This document shows, piece by piece, positions 43,021 to 54,564 of a stretch of DNA of 64,000 bases (position 1 is the first letter of the stretch; the number at the start of each line of letters is the position of its first letter). The stretch spans positions 31,674,342-31,738,341 of the forward strand of contig NC_132880.1 in assembly GCF_030463535.1 (NCBI RefSeq), in the 5' to 3' direction. The position numbers were made by a program, and so were the translations under genes. Below the pieces are notes generated by a model that saw only the letters and a list, made by a program, of their open reading frames with translations, did not search any database and had not been told where the DNA came from. This stretch comes from Salminus brasiliensis. Taxonomy: Eukaryota > Chordata > Actinopteri > Characiformes > Bryconidae.

Positions 43021-43195
43021 ATGTTTTTTTTTGAGTGATGCCATAGGAAACCACTTTTGTGACTGTGAAGAACCTTTCAAAGACCCAGCATATTTCTCTA
43101 TATGGAAAGGTTCTCTATCAGTCCAAATGTTACATATCTATGACAAACATGGTTCTTTTTGGAATCACAGAACAGCCCAGCTAAACATTGTATTT
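43021..43195. mobile_element. Family D MITE copy
   Basis: GAGTGATGCCATAGGAAACCAC and AACATGGTTCTTTTTGGAA match the intact family D element at 57347-57545. It is joined directly to the L2-type terminus on its left. Confidence 0.5.
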
Positions 43196-43239
43196 TAAAA
43201 AGTGTGTTAAAACGTGTTTAGAACCTAAACATTTGGATT

Positions 43240-43660
43240 TGGGAGCATGGGAAGACCACCAGGCAATGACAGCAGATTTCTTTGTGCCTCAGTGTTGTTT
43301 CACATTAATTCCTATTAGGGCAGAGCAGTGAGCGAATCTAGACTGCAGCACTGCATGCTCTGCAATGCTGGGTAATGGATTACTAACGGTGCCTGAACGG
43401 CGGCCTATGAATGGTATATCAGAGAGGATGACTCACTGCTCGGCTGGGGGAGGAGAGAAGGTGGAATGAGTCATCGCTGCCTTCCTTCAATCTGTTTACA
43501 GCTTCTGAAAGACTAGATGGCCCGCCGAAAGATGGCTGGCCAATAAGAGCAGCAACGCTTTCCCTAGTTTAAAGTCAAAGCCAGTTCCACTGATATTATC
43601 ACAGCATGCCTGAGTGATAGATATCAGAAGATGTGAACAGACCAGCGGGCACCACAGTTT
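43240..43660. promoter_or_regulatory. Candidate conserved noncoding block
   Basis: Complex, repeat-free text with paired TGACTCA/TGAGTCA AP-1-like words (near 43429 and 43468), CCAATAA, and no coding frame. Texture-based call. Confidence 0.3.
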
Positions 43661-44935
43661 GAGTATGCTTAGAATTTATTGTGCACATTTGTTTGGAGAG
43701 GAGCCTTCAAATCCAAAGTCGTTCTTTCGATCGAAAAAAAATATATATATATAGAAAAATGCTGGAACACACAAGTGACCAAGAAACAGTAGAAGATAAT
43801 AGATAACAAGGAAATGAGGGAAATGCAACTTAAAGTAATGAAATGAAATGACTTAAGTGGAGTAATCACGGTACACTGCTCTGAAGTGCCATTTGCACAT
43901 TAACAGTGTCATGTGTTTTCTTCATCGGGACTGCTGTGAGTAAGGGCATGAGTGGTGCCAGCACTTATCATCATTTTTTTTCTGCTCAATAAGGTGGATT
44001 ACATGATCAAAAGGTTGCCAGGTAACCGCAAAGAAGATGATGTATGTGAGCCAAACATCTTCAGCCTGATGTTTTTTGTTTTTTTTTTACCATCCTGATT
44101 AACTTGGTCTTACAAGTGACTGTGTTAGCTATATGATTTCTTTTCTAACAGAAAATAAAAAGAAATGAGAAGTGAAATAATAACAAACATATGATTGATT
44201 TACAATTACTAATCAATTAAAGATTGCACAGAAGTAGCACATAATAAATGAAAGCATTTGTAATTTTCCTTCTTAAGTGAGTGGGCATTTTTCATTTCTT
44301 GGAAAGGCCTGGATACACCAAGGTGACGTTTTAATAAAACTATGCAGACAACAGCTGACAATTCGGGCGATAAACAAACATGGCTCACGGCAAAGACAAG
44401 CTGTAATAATAATGTACTTCATTCTGATTTAATTTGTCTCTAATTTTCTTGTTTACTGCCATGCTAGCTCTATTTGTTCCACTGGAAGAGGCAGAAGCAG
44501 AGTTTATTAGTGCTACTACTATAGCCCATTTTTTTTTATTTCATTGTTTGATGAAATCCCCAAGTCTTTGCATATGGTCATTTCAGGTACGAGGCCTTAC
44601 TTACACCTGTATCCTGAAAGAAACATCATGCACATTAGAATGGCTTTATAAAGCCCTTATTAAGCCTCATGAAGCCAATAGTTTTAAAAAATACTACTGT
44701 ACTAAGCAGTATTTTAAGTGAATTAATCTCTTCAACATTCAGAACATTTGCGTACTATACATTATAATCTTTTGTACAATATGTACAAAAGAGTGTTCAT
44801 TTGTATGGCCTTATTAAGTCTGATCAAGCCAACTAGCTGGTAAATAACTTACCATAGAGTCGTATATTATATTAGACTCTGGACCAGTCTATTTGGGTAC
44901 CAACATACTTACATTTACACAAAGAATCCACAACT
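43661..44935. other. Intergenic DNA: nothing recognised
   Basis: AT-rich, with a short (AT)n at about 43740-43755. The 95-codon frame at 44434-44721 shows no family motif. Confidence 0.4.
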
Positions 44936-44954
44936 ATACCTACTCTATAAGAAT

Positions 44955-45140
44955 AGAGAATAAAGGTGCTACCAAGGGTTCTTTGGGTGATGATATTTGA
45001 TTATATGACTTTTTGTTTCATTAGGGACCATTTTAGTAAAAGAAACATAAGTGTAAGGAACCCTTTGTTTACATTTAAAGGTTCTTCACACATACAACTT
45101 TAAAATTCCTTTTGTAGCACCTTTATTTGTAGAAGTGTAG
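44955..45140. mobile_element. Family D MITE copy
   Basis: AAAGGTGCTACCAAGGGTTC at the left and TTGTAGCACCTTTATTTGTAGAAG at the right are inverted copies of the GGTGCTAC terminus. The interior has the AACATAAGTGTAAGGAACC text of family D. Confidence 0.6.
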
Positions 45141-45404
45141 GAAAAATCTAGCATGGCCAATTTGCCTACGATGGGTTTTTCGGAGGTGGGAGGAAACCGG
45201 AGTATCTTCCGAAGCAATCTAATTTGTACATTACATTGTATAATAGTTTTTCAGCCTGAAGACCATAAATGAATAGTCTCAATGAGTTTGTCTCAATCTC
45301 TGAGACCCTTGAGATCAGTCAAGCATATTAACAATAAGTTTATTCCTTGCTGCAGCCTCTACTCTGCCGGTGAAGGGTTTACACTAGGTGCTGGATCATT
45401 TGCT

Positions 45405-45485
45405 TCCCAGATTTGATTGCATTCAGCCAAAACATGCATTAGTGAGGTCAACATCTAGCCAGATCGTGTCTCAGGCCACCCACTG
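45405..45485 (-). mobile_element. Tc1-derived element fragment
   Basis: TTTGATTGCATTCAGCCAAAACATGCATTAGTGAGGTCA matches the family at 6175-6490, 13640-14045 and 26780-27155. Short remnant downstream of nrsn1-like. Confidence 0.6.
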
Positions 45486-45715
45486 AAGGGGTAAGAGATG
45501 GGATTTAAATCTGTTTGAAATCCATACTGTGTGCTTTGTGTATTTACACTTGCATCTTTATGTGGATAGTCCTTAATCTTGATATTACACTTAACATGCA
45601 TGAAATGACCATTTGTAAAGCGGGTCAGTGAAAAGACCAACCCAAATCATCAGATCAGCGAAAAACAGGCCGAGTGTATCCAGGTCTTTAGACAGACTGA
45701 ACTTGTTTGGGTTGT

Positions 45716-46141
45716 TCAGGGGGTAGGCTGAACATTCTCCACTTTAGAGAGACTGACCGGTACAGCGGCGTCTCCTGCTGCTGGGCTTGGTGCTTTAGTG
45801 ACAAGGCTGGTGTTGCTTCTTCCATGTTCTCTACCTTGCCCTCCACTTGCCCCCTTCCTCTCTCTTCCGATGGTCTGCAGATTGCGCTCACTCTCCCTGC
45901 CCACTGGTCTGGAGAAGGCAGACACCAGCAGGCCAGCAGCCATAAGCAGCCCCCCCAGGCTCAGCATGCCTGTGCCGGCCTGCACGCACATGTGAAGCCC
46001 CTGGTTATACTGCACAGCCTGCCGGTCCACAAACAGCAGCTCCCCCTCTCCAAAGGCCTCGATGCGGGAGGGGGTGGCAAATCCCACAGTCAAGACCACC
46101 AAACCCACAGCTAAGACCACTGCTCCAAATGCGAGAGAAAC
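45716..46141 (-). CDS. nrsn1: nrsn1-like coding exon 2 (residues 67-207) and stop
   Basis: Encodes both membrane segments, the conserved loop between them, a basic Gly/Arg-rich cytosolic stretch and the conserved VENVQP end; TGA at 45718-45716. Acceptor CTATCAG at 46144-46142. A TTTATT on the + strand at 45339-45344 (AATAAA on the coding strand) is a possible polyadenylation signal. Confidence 0.9.
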   Translation of the reverse strand, partial: VSLAFGAVVLAVGLVVLTVGFATPSRIEAFGEGELLFVDRQAVQYNQGLHMCVQAGTGMLSLGGLLMAAGLLVSAFSRPVGRESERNLQTIGRERKGASGGQGREHGRSNTSLVTKAPSPAAGDAAVPVSLSKVENVQPTP

Positions 46142-46896
46142 CTGATAGAGAGGGGAGAGGGCACTTCATCAATCACCACATTCATGCTGTCTAATCCTAT
46201 TTCTTGGAGATCTGACATTCTGCACAATTGTATTTGGGAATTACCGGGACAAAAAGACAAAATTGGTCCTAAATATTTTAGAAAAATATAGAAAGTATAT
46301 ATAGAAAAAAAATCTGAATAAATAAATAACCAAACAATGAAATAAATACACAAACAAGGTTAATAAACAATTCAAAATATTACTTTAGTATAGCTATATA
46401 TTATGTAAACTAAATAGTGAGAGTGAAACCTTTTTGTTGCTATAAGTTTGCTAGTTAGTTTCTAGGAGGTTGCTATGAAGTTGCTAGATGGTTGCTAGAG
46501 TGTTGCTAAATCATTACTATGGTAGTTGCTATGGTATTTGCCCAGGTGTCTCAGGCTGATACCCCATATGGTTGGATATGTTTTACTAATGTATTTGTAC
46601 CATCATCATTCTGCACAAACTTTTCCCGTAGAAAAAAACTGCTGTGTATGAAGCCCTGAGAGGTTTAATAGATTTCAGCACCAGTATAATGCCAATACCT
46701 TGCAGAGGCCTGAGCTCCACCACTGTGGTGATGCACTCCGACTCTGAGCGTCCTCCTGCTCCCACATGGAGGCCGTGCACTCCTCATAGAAATGGTGCAG
46801 GTAGGAGCGAACCCCAAAACCATGGCAACCAGAGCCCGCCATACTTTTAAAGCGTGTTGAGCGCTCCGACCTACAGACCTCTGGGCATGAGGCCAT
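45716..46896 (-). CDS. nrsn1: Neurensin-1-like membrane protein (2 coding exons, 207 aa)
   Basis: Neurensins are small two-pass membrane proteins of neuronal vesicles linked to neurite extension. Coding exon 1 is 46896-46699 (66 aa) with YGVRSYLHQFYE-like text GFGVRSYLHHFYEECTAS and WSSGLCK. Coding exon 2 is 46141-45716 (141 aa). The junction LCK/VSLAFG is in phase 0 with donor GTATTG and acceptor CTATCAG. Membrane segments lie at about 67-87 and 120-142. Between them, the RIEAFGEGELLFVDRQAVQY block and the C-terminal VTKAP then VPVSLSKVENVQP are neurensin-1 hallmarks; NRSN2 lacks this end. Human NRSN1 is 195 aa. A paralogue (nrsn1-like) cannot be excluded. A further 5'-UTR exon is implied by an acceptor at 46906-46907. 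The gene is tail to tail with lpcat1, about 15 kb apart. Confidence 0.92.
46142..46698 (-). other. nrsn1: nrsn1-like intron
   Basis: 557 bp. Contains GTTGCTA/TTGCTAG words repeated every 10-20 bp at about 46435-46535 (a degenerate tandem repeat) and no other feature. Confidence 0.8.
46699..46896 (-). CDS. nrsn1: nrsn1-like coding exon 1 (residues 1-66)
   Basis: The ATG (46896-46894) follows an acceptor AG at 46907-46906, giving a 9-nt 5' UTR in this exon. Encodes the Cys-rich N terminus and the conserved RSYLHHFYEECTASMWEQED block. Donor at 46698-46697 (GT on the minus strand). Confidence 0.9.
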
Positions 46897-46905
46897 CTTT
46901 TAGAC

Positions 46906-48925
46906 CTACAACAAAAACACAAACATCAGAATAAGCTACGGTAAGCAGTGAAAGCCTGAATGCTGACCAGTGGCTGATCATTCATTGAACATAATGTACT
47001 GTATGTAAGGAATTTGATGGCTAAGCCGGTAAATAATCTTAATGTCACATTCATCCCTGTCCATTGTCCTTCACACCTGGTCTTACTAAATGAGTTCTCA
47101 ATGACTTATTCAACTTCTAATAATAGTCTTATCAGACTAATGTGTTACTATGTGTCATGTGGTTTCATCTGCATCACCATCTCTAGATTTTCTCCTGTTT
47201 CTTTTCTCTCTCTCTGTTTGAATGTCAGAGTGAAATGGATGCGCCTGTTGTAGTTGCTACTGTTTTGAAGGTGACTGACCGCCCACAGATGAGTCACTCT
47301 CTCTCTCTCACACAGAGAATAAACAACCACCCATCTCTCTTCCTCTTTCTCTCACTGTCTCTCTCTCTGGCCAACTACAGCAATACTTCTCACTCCCTGT
47401 CCACCTGGCATTCTTTGTTTTCATAACACACCTGTTTCCATTCATTAAGAGCTTATTAACAGTTTGTTTAATGAGGTGTTAAAAAACATATTAAAACATT
47501 TTAAACTATGCAGTGCTAAATGGGTCCCAGGGCGTTGCTATTTTGCAGTTTTCTGCAGACTACTGAATTTAATACAGCTCAAATTTCAAGTCAGCTTTTT
47601 TTGCTGACTTTTTTTCATGCTCCCCTGATAAACGCTTTAGCATAGTTTCTTTAAAAATAAATAAATAAATAAATAAAAAAACATGGCAAAAGGCTTTTGT
47701 GGAGTGATGCTGAACCACTTCTGGTTCCCTAAAGAAGCTTTAATGGATGGTGTGTTTTTGTAAATGAGATGTGCACCCACATAATGTAAAACAATTAACA
47801 ATTAAAGGGGTCCTTCCACTTTTTTGGTTCAAAATTGATGTTTAACTCAAATGTTCTGTATGTAAATGCAAATAATGCCATTCTATTTGATTTAAATCCC
47901 AAAACTCAGGAACCAGGGGTTGCAAGGTCTACAACACAAATATAATCACTTAATTTACTCTTGTAATAAGTAAAGTGAAGCATTATATGTAATGTTTATG
48001 AAAGTACAAGAGTAGTACATCTGAAAATACACTTTTCTTTGGGATCATGTCACCTTACAACATAATGCCCTGCATGCACCTTTCAACTACATATGCACTT
48101 TAAAAGTACATTTCAGGCAGAAACCTTCTTAACCATGAAAAATGCCTCAGGCATCAGAAACGTCTTTGGATGTCTGGTTTCTATCACCAACAACTCGTAA
48201 TAGTGAAACTCGACTCGTTTATTTTACTCTAGAACAGAGCATTTCACTCCAAACCACTCTGAATAACTGCATGAATTTACATCTTAACCATTGAATTACA
48301 TAGGAATTTGAAAAGCAATGGTGGCACTGCCCTTTTTGCCTCGAACAGCTTCAGAAAGCTTCGTCTTAAGAGTGCATGGTGTTGGTAATCTGTCAAGTTC
48401 ACCTCTGCTTTTGCATGATGCACATACAGTGTAATGTGACAAAGTCTAAATCAGCAATTCACAGACCAAAGTACCCAAAGAAAAAGTGTCCATTCGCCCA
48501 GTGTGTTTAGGTGCATTGTTTAAGATTAAGCGTGTTTGTTTACAGCCGCTGTCCGTGGTGCTGAAACCGCGATGCTGTAGAACTGACAGGTCGACATTCA
48601 CTCAGGAAAGTGATTCAGCAGGCAAACATCAGTAAACATACCATCGCTGTAACGTAGCCATGACAACACGACTCCCAGTTAAATACACACAGCTCCAGCC
48701 TATAAGTAGCCTAGCACACGTTCACTGCAATAAACCAATGTTCTGACCAACCGTAGTCGACATAGCTATAACCCTGGATCTACAGCAAACATCAGTCACG
48801 CTGCCGGATGTTTTTCCCCCTGTTTTGACCTTCCTTCATTCTTCTGTTCTGCCGATCTCATCCATCCAGCACTCCCTTCCACCTTCCCTGCTCTCTAAGG
48901 CTGTATAATCAACAGGCTGAGTCAG
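46906..48925. other. Upstream of nrsn1-like coding exons: mostly unassigned
   Basis: (CTCT)n-like text near 47205-47360 and (AAAT)n at about 47658-47678. A GAGTGATGCTGAACCACTTCTGGTTCC fragment at about 47702-47728 resembles family D. Probably the 5'-UTR intron of nrsn1-like. No coding exon. Confidence 0.4.
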
Positions 48926-48929
48926 AGCT

Positions 48930-49270
48930 AATGAGGAAAAAGCAGAGTGGTACCCAGTTTGCAGAGAGGGATCCTCGCCACTTCTTCACTCGCGTCCCAT
49001 CGCTCCTTCAGCGCGCAGGCAGCCACGCGCATGCGCAGCGCTCGACGCATTTATTTATTTGCCCACTTGTTTTTTTTTATTTTTTTTCTTCTTGTTTTTG
49101 TTGTTGGAGCAAAATTGGTCGACGCTGACGGACGGTGATGATGGTGATGTCGATGGTGACGAAAGCCGAGTGTTTATCATAGTGTCGTTCACATCTCAGC
49201 TGGCTCAAAGGCTGAGCAGCACGGTCAAGCAAACAGACAGCAGATCCAATCCACGGCCCCCAGTAAATGA
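48930..49270. promoter_or_regulatory. CpG-rich promoter-like region with NRF-1 palindrome
   Basis: CGCGCATGCGCAG at 49026-49038 is a consensus NRF-1 palindrome in a locally CpG-rich patch (several CGs, GTCGACGCTGACGGACGG at 49119-49136). The flanks are CpG-poor. It lies 2.1 kb upstream of the nrsn1-like coding start and could be its promoter (minus strand), but no donor was fixed. Confidence 0.4.
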
Positions 49271-52200
49271 CCAGAGAGAATTTATTTTTATTGTCGTTAT
49301 TAATATCTGTTTATATATTTATTTACATTTAACTATTTACAATAAAAAAAAAAACATCAACAAAAAAAGCATAATGAAATGAGCCATCCATGTGCTGGCC
49401 TATAAACTCCTGGTTGTTAGGATGGCCCTTCCTACCCACCCACTGTAAGCAGGCTTTTGCATTCTGTACAAACTAAAGGCCAGCCTTGTCGTTCTGACTC
49501 ATCCAAATAAATAAGGACAGAATGTTTGCCCTTAATAAATGGCTAGAGAGCTTACATAAAACTAAACCATATGTTTCAGCCAAACTAGACTCAAACCCTA
49601 AATACACAAACACAGAGAACTAACCATAAACTCTAAATAAATAACAAAGACTGGAACTTATTCTAACTAAATAATGAGAGTTGAATAATGAGTTTAGTTT
49701 ATTGAACTGACACAGCATGAACTTCAAACTCTAATGTTTCTTCTTCGGAAAGAAAATCAGCAAAACCAAAACACAGCTATAAAACAGGCCAGTTACAAAA
49801 CCCATAACTGAGTTTTGACGTAACAGTCTTGTCTCATTTTATTCTAAAATTATAAATACACCCAGCCCACAAGCAAATATCCTGCTAACCCTATCCACAG
49901 CTGGTGATGCTGTAAGACACAACATTCACTGAGAATATATGATATTGCTGATGTGCCAGACTCTGCTAGAGCTTAAAATGGGTTGCTGTAAAAAATGGCC
50001 ACAGCAGGCCACTGAGAAGACACTGAGAGGACTCTGAGAGGACAACAACACTATCAGATAAGATTTGAGAATTATTCCAAAAAAACAATTACAATATTCA
50101 TGTTACGGTGCTAAAAACAAAGCTATGATATTTTGTGCCATGCTATGCTACATAGCTCCTGTGAGTCGTAAACCAGCCAGTCAGGGCAGAGCTCATAATT
50201 TTTTTCACCAGTCCACCACAAAAGGAAAATAAGTATGTTTCATTCTGGGGCAAAATAATAGTGATTCAATGGTGATAATTTGCTGGCATAAACTTTTCCA
50301 AAGAGCTGTATTTTATGTGAATTTCAGTCATTGACTTCCCATTATAGCTAATTAAAACCTGGTATTACATGCTTGTAGACAAGTATGGATTTCTTGACGG
50401 CAGGATTTCAAGACAGCATATTAGAAATTGATACTATTAGTCAACATGTTAATCCACATTGCTGGCTCTTTAGTTCTCATATAATTTCAAGGTCATGCCT
50501 GAGGAATAGAGACTGGCTGCAGTGGCATTTATTCTGCACTAATTCTGTGACAATTGTACTTTTCTGTATTTTTTGTCATGCATTGTATTAGTATCCTTGT
50601 AATGTATATTTAGAAATAAATGTCATATAAATGTCAAAAGTGCTGTTAAATTAGTGCTTCCTTTAGAAAAGAGCCTTCGATAAGAACCAGAGTAATGTTT
50701 GCTAAACCTAAATGTGTTATATTTATATATAGCAAATGAACAGTAGCTATGCTTTAGAATGTGCAGAACTATGTCTCTGTAGAGGATGTGACTTATTTTC
50801 ACTTTATGATCAACTCCACATGTAATTTCACCAGTGTTGCCCAAACCTTGCCACCATCTCTTGCACTGCCATTATGGCTTTCTGGGGCTTTGCTTTTGAG
50901 GAGTGACATTCTTCCACCCAGCCAGAGGCCTCAGCCTACTAGGACGTTTAGCCCATCAAGAAAACAGTTCATGTTGCCCAGCTACTGGCCTCCACCTAAT
51001 AGGAAGCTTTGCCAGTCTGCAGTGTTGCAGCTCGATGCCATTTTTCACAGTGTTGTGCAAGGGGTATTTGTTCTGCACCTCATAGGCTGTAACAGGAAAT
51101 GTAGCAGTTCAGAACCAATGGAATTACCCTCATTAAATTGCTCAAATACTGTGAAGAAGTTCATATATTTGTGATGGTACAAAGGCTGTAGTACTGTGAT
51201 AGTAACAGGTAGTACATTCCCAATAGTTACATTGTTATTGCACTGATATTAATGACACAGTTATTGGAGGCCCTGAATATTAAGTGGAGCAATATATTTT
51301 CATTATACTGATGGTGCCATCCTCTTTTCAGCTTCATCCTTTCAACAGGTTTGCGGCAATCATATAGGTTTTAGCAATCAATGCTAATGTTATCTCCGGT
51401 AGTTTTTTGCTAGCAATCTACATTTCTCACAATGATGCCAAACACTTCAGCATAAAGTTTTCCAAGATGCCTATGTGGGCACCTATGAGGAATAGAGAGT
51501 TAAACATAGGTAAGCATAAGTTTCCGCGGCACAGTATTTTAGCAGCATGGTTAGGTTTCAGGTGTGATACCAGGTGTGAAAAGTCAGAGGATTGAGAAAT
51601 TTGGGCATTTGATACAGCTGACAGTTCCTAATTACAATGGATTACATGCCTCAGGTCTGTTTTAAAAATTAAGGTCTGAGACCTTGTCAGGTCAGGTCAG
51701 CTTTTGCAACACGTGGGGTGTCCAAATCTTTGCACAGGACACATTGATGTTGTAGTTTATGTTTCCTTTTTCAGTTCATGAATTACTACAAGTGACAAAA
51801 TATTGTGTTGTGCTCAATTAGCTACAGATGTTGTGTTGACATCTTCTCGAAAAAAAACAAGGGCTAAGGGTGCCCAAATGCACACCACTGTATTTAACAG
51901 CAGGGTCATGAAGATCCCTGACTGTGGTCCAGAACTCCACTCTCTGCACATGTTCATATCATCTTTTTTAGCTTCTTTCACAGTTTTTGTTTATAAATGC
52001 TTTCTTTGTCTTGTATTTATTTTATTTCCTGATTTTATCGTCCCCTTTTCTTTTCCTTTGGGCAACAGTCTGCATACTTGCCTGGTCTATTTATTATGTT
52101 ACATGTCATACATACTATTCCTCCTATGTGTAACATACTTGGTAAAATATTTTTTATTCATTTTTAATGACAATCAACTGTACAGAGAAGACTGAGACAA

Positions 52201-52710
52201 TGACAAAAAACAATTATTAGCCAAGTCCTAATTTGGGCCCAATCATTTTTCCAGTGGATGCTTTAATTTAAATTAAGAGACCAATAGTAACTCTTTTCCA
52301 TCTCACTGACAGTATTAAATAGTAGCCTAAAGAAGCGTAAAAACATATGACATATGTGAAAAACTTTATTAGAAGATGCCACACAGAAGAGCAAGATCGG
52401 TATCTTAAAAGAGTCAGTGTGCATGGGTGCAGGTTTTTATTATTTTAACAAAGCAAGGGCATGCATAATCAGTTTCAATTATGAACAGAGACCAGTTGTT
52501 CAACAAATAGTATCAGGTGTGTTTTTTCTTGTATGGAAAGAAAATCTGCAGCCACACCGGCCCATTGCAAAAAGATTGGACACCCCTGCCATGGACTACC
52601 CACTTTAGGCTTCTTAAAGAGCCATATCTGAAAAAGAGATTGGAAATTGAATCGGAAATGAAAACCTTTTACAGACTTAAACAACCTTAACATAATGTAC
52701 ATGTATATAC
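49271..52710. other. Gene-poor stretch: nothing firmly recognised
   Basis: (TTTA)n-like text near 49280-49335 and a run of A at 49343-49354. 50860-51010 contains a twofold phrase, GGCCTCAGCCTACTAGGA and GGCCTCCACCTAATAGGA, 60 bp apart, suggesting a small tandem duplication. Short open frames lack family features. Confidence 0.4.
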
Positions 52711-52711
52711 A

Positions 52712-52898
52712 GCAGGGGTGCCCAATCCCATTTCTGAAGATCTACTGCCCTGCCCTGAGTTTAACACCACTTATAATGTACCACACGGGATCAAAGAAAT
52801 GAAGGCCTTCAGAGGCACTTGAATATCAGATCAATATGTGTTGGATTGGAATTCTCCAGGGTGGTAGATCTCCACAACTAGGAATGGGCACCCCTGAT
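52712..52898. mobile_element. Small hAT-type MITE (187 bp)
   Basis: Left end CAGGGGTGCCCAATCCCA and right end GGAATGGGCACCCCTG are near-perfect inverted repeats of about 16 bp. Flanking octamers ATATACAG and ATGTGGAG agree at 5 of 8 positions, compatible with a worn 8-bp hAT target duplication. No frame. Confidence 0.7.
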
Positions 52899-53535
52899 GT
52901 GGAGGCTACTTTACCTTTGTGGAGTTATGAAATAACTGAATTTTGGGAGGAGGGATATGCCTAATGTAACGTCCTATAAATTCCATATCTACCTTCCACC
53001 ACCCTGTCACCTCCCCTTTAACTCCTGTCATTATTATTATCATTCCTGGTTCCTCACATAAGATGGGAGACTTGGCTTCCTATTACAAAACAAAAGCCAT
53101 CCAAACTCCACCCCAATATATAATAAGAGGGAGTTCTCCCTCCGCTCTCACAGTCTTCTCCCAAATCATCATAAGCTGAAGGCATGATCCAACCTAACAA
53201 ACTAACAGTTGTTTGCTCTAAACCAAAACAGTTAAATAGCGGTCTTGCGTCCATTGACTCTGGGTAGGCTCCAGACCCATTGAGATCCTGAGCGTGAAGA
53301 TGCAGATAAGAAGATGGTGTTTACACCTACATTTAAAAATGCCTGTACTGCTTTCCTCACCTCCTCCATCTGCAACCCAGAAGTAAATTGAAGAAGAGAA
53401 CCTGGAATACTTGCTACATGTTCTTGCATGTTCTGCTGTAACACAACGGCAATAATTAAGCTATCGTAATTGGTCGTACATCTGAAGCTCAGCATGGTGT
53501 CGGAACAAAGGATCAAGAAGGAATCAGTGTGATTA
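52899..53535. other. Unassigned
   Basis: No gene or repeat recognised; ATTATTATTATCATT at about 53030-53044. Confidence 0.4.
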
Positions 53536-53539
53536 TGTG

Positions 53540-53705
53540 AGGGAACAAATTAACAGTGAGGGGAGTGAGGTAGGGAGTGAGTAAATGAATGAACGTAAAA
53601 CAAGTGAGTGAGTTAGTAAACAAGTGGGTTGTGTCCAAGTAAAAAAACAAGTCCTCGAGTGAATGAGGTAGAGAGAGTGAGAGAGTTAGGTAGCGAATGA
53701 GTTAC
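53540..53705. repeat. Degenerate GTGA/GAGT tandem repeat
   Basis: A purine-rich stretch of GTGAG, GTGAGTGAG, AATGAATG and GAGAGA units, without an exact period. Confidence 0.7.
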
Positions 53706-53724
53706 ATGCATGTTCCTTGAGCTT

Positions 53725-54275
53725 CACATCTAAGAAGATCGCTTCATGGTGCCGTTCAGGCCGCTTATTTGTAACCAAGTAAAACTGAACTATCGAGGAT
53801 GCTGTGATCCATCATCATAAGCTCTTCCACCGCCTGCTTGCAGGATCACACACCAGTCAGAGCAGGCTTCAGGGGAGCGGGACGAGAAAAGAGCATCGTT
53901 AAAGGAGTCTGAGCTTTTCTATACGAACAGACAGAGAAAAAGAGAAAAGGCTCTGGTTCTGAAATCTCTCTGTTCATGTCCTTTTGAATAGTGTCAGGCT
54001 GTGAATATTAAAAGTGCAGGGAAAGCCTGCATGGCCCTGCAGTGCAGGAGGATAATGTGCTCATTATGCTGCTGAGCCAGTGAAGCAGAAATGCCATCAT
54101 CGCCTTTTCTCTCCTCACCCGTGTTTGATATATGAAGTGCTTCAGACGGCTGGAGTCGTGGGGGAACCGAGAGGAGTTCAAAAAGTCAAGAGACGCACAG
54201 ACAGCTCGCCTGTGCTGCAAAATGGAGATGTTACATCATCCAAACGGTCAAACTACAGGCATTTCTATAAGTAAT
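53725..54275. promoter_or_regulatory. Candidate conserved noncoding block
   Basis: Complex, repeat-free DNA immediately left of the solo LTR, with no convincing frame. Texture-based call. Confidence 0.25.
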
Positions 54276-54559
54276 GAAAACCATTCCAACCCATGCAGTC
54301 TTATCTATATCTCATAAAGCTGCTGAGATACGCTCCTATCACCCAGCTTCCACTGAAATATTGGATTTATGGTATTTGGTTACAAGTAGATTGAGCTAGA
54401 AATGGTTACGATTGGGGTTAAGATGTAAGATTTAACAAAAGCTGACAAGGGGCCACACGATACATATAGTTTATTAATCATCAATGCAGTATTGCTTTTG
54501 CAGTGATATGCAAATTAACCATTAATTAAATCACTACATTTTCATTGTGTGTTATTAGC

Positions 54560-54564
54560 ATCTT
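54560..54564. repeat. Target-site duplication, left (ATCTT)
   Basis: Five bases identical to 55266-55270, abutting the TG end of the LTR. Confidence 0.85.

Noticed and set aside
45707-46114. 135-codon + strand frame opposite nrsn1-like exon 2
   Set aside because: Antisense shadow of the neurensin exon, which is supported by strong conservation.
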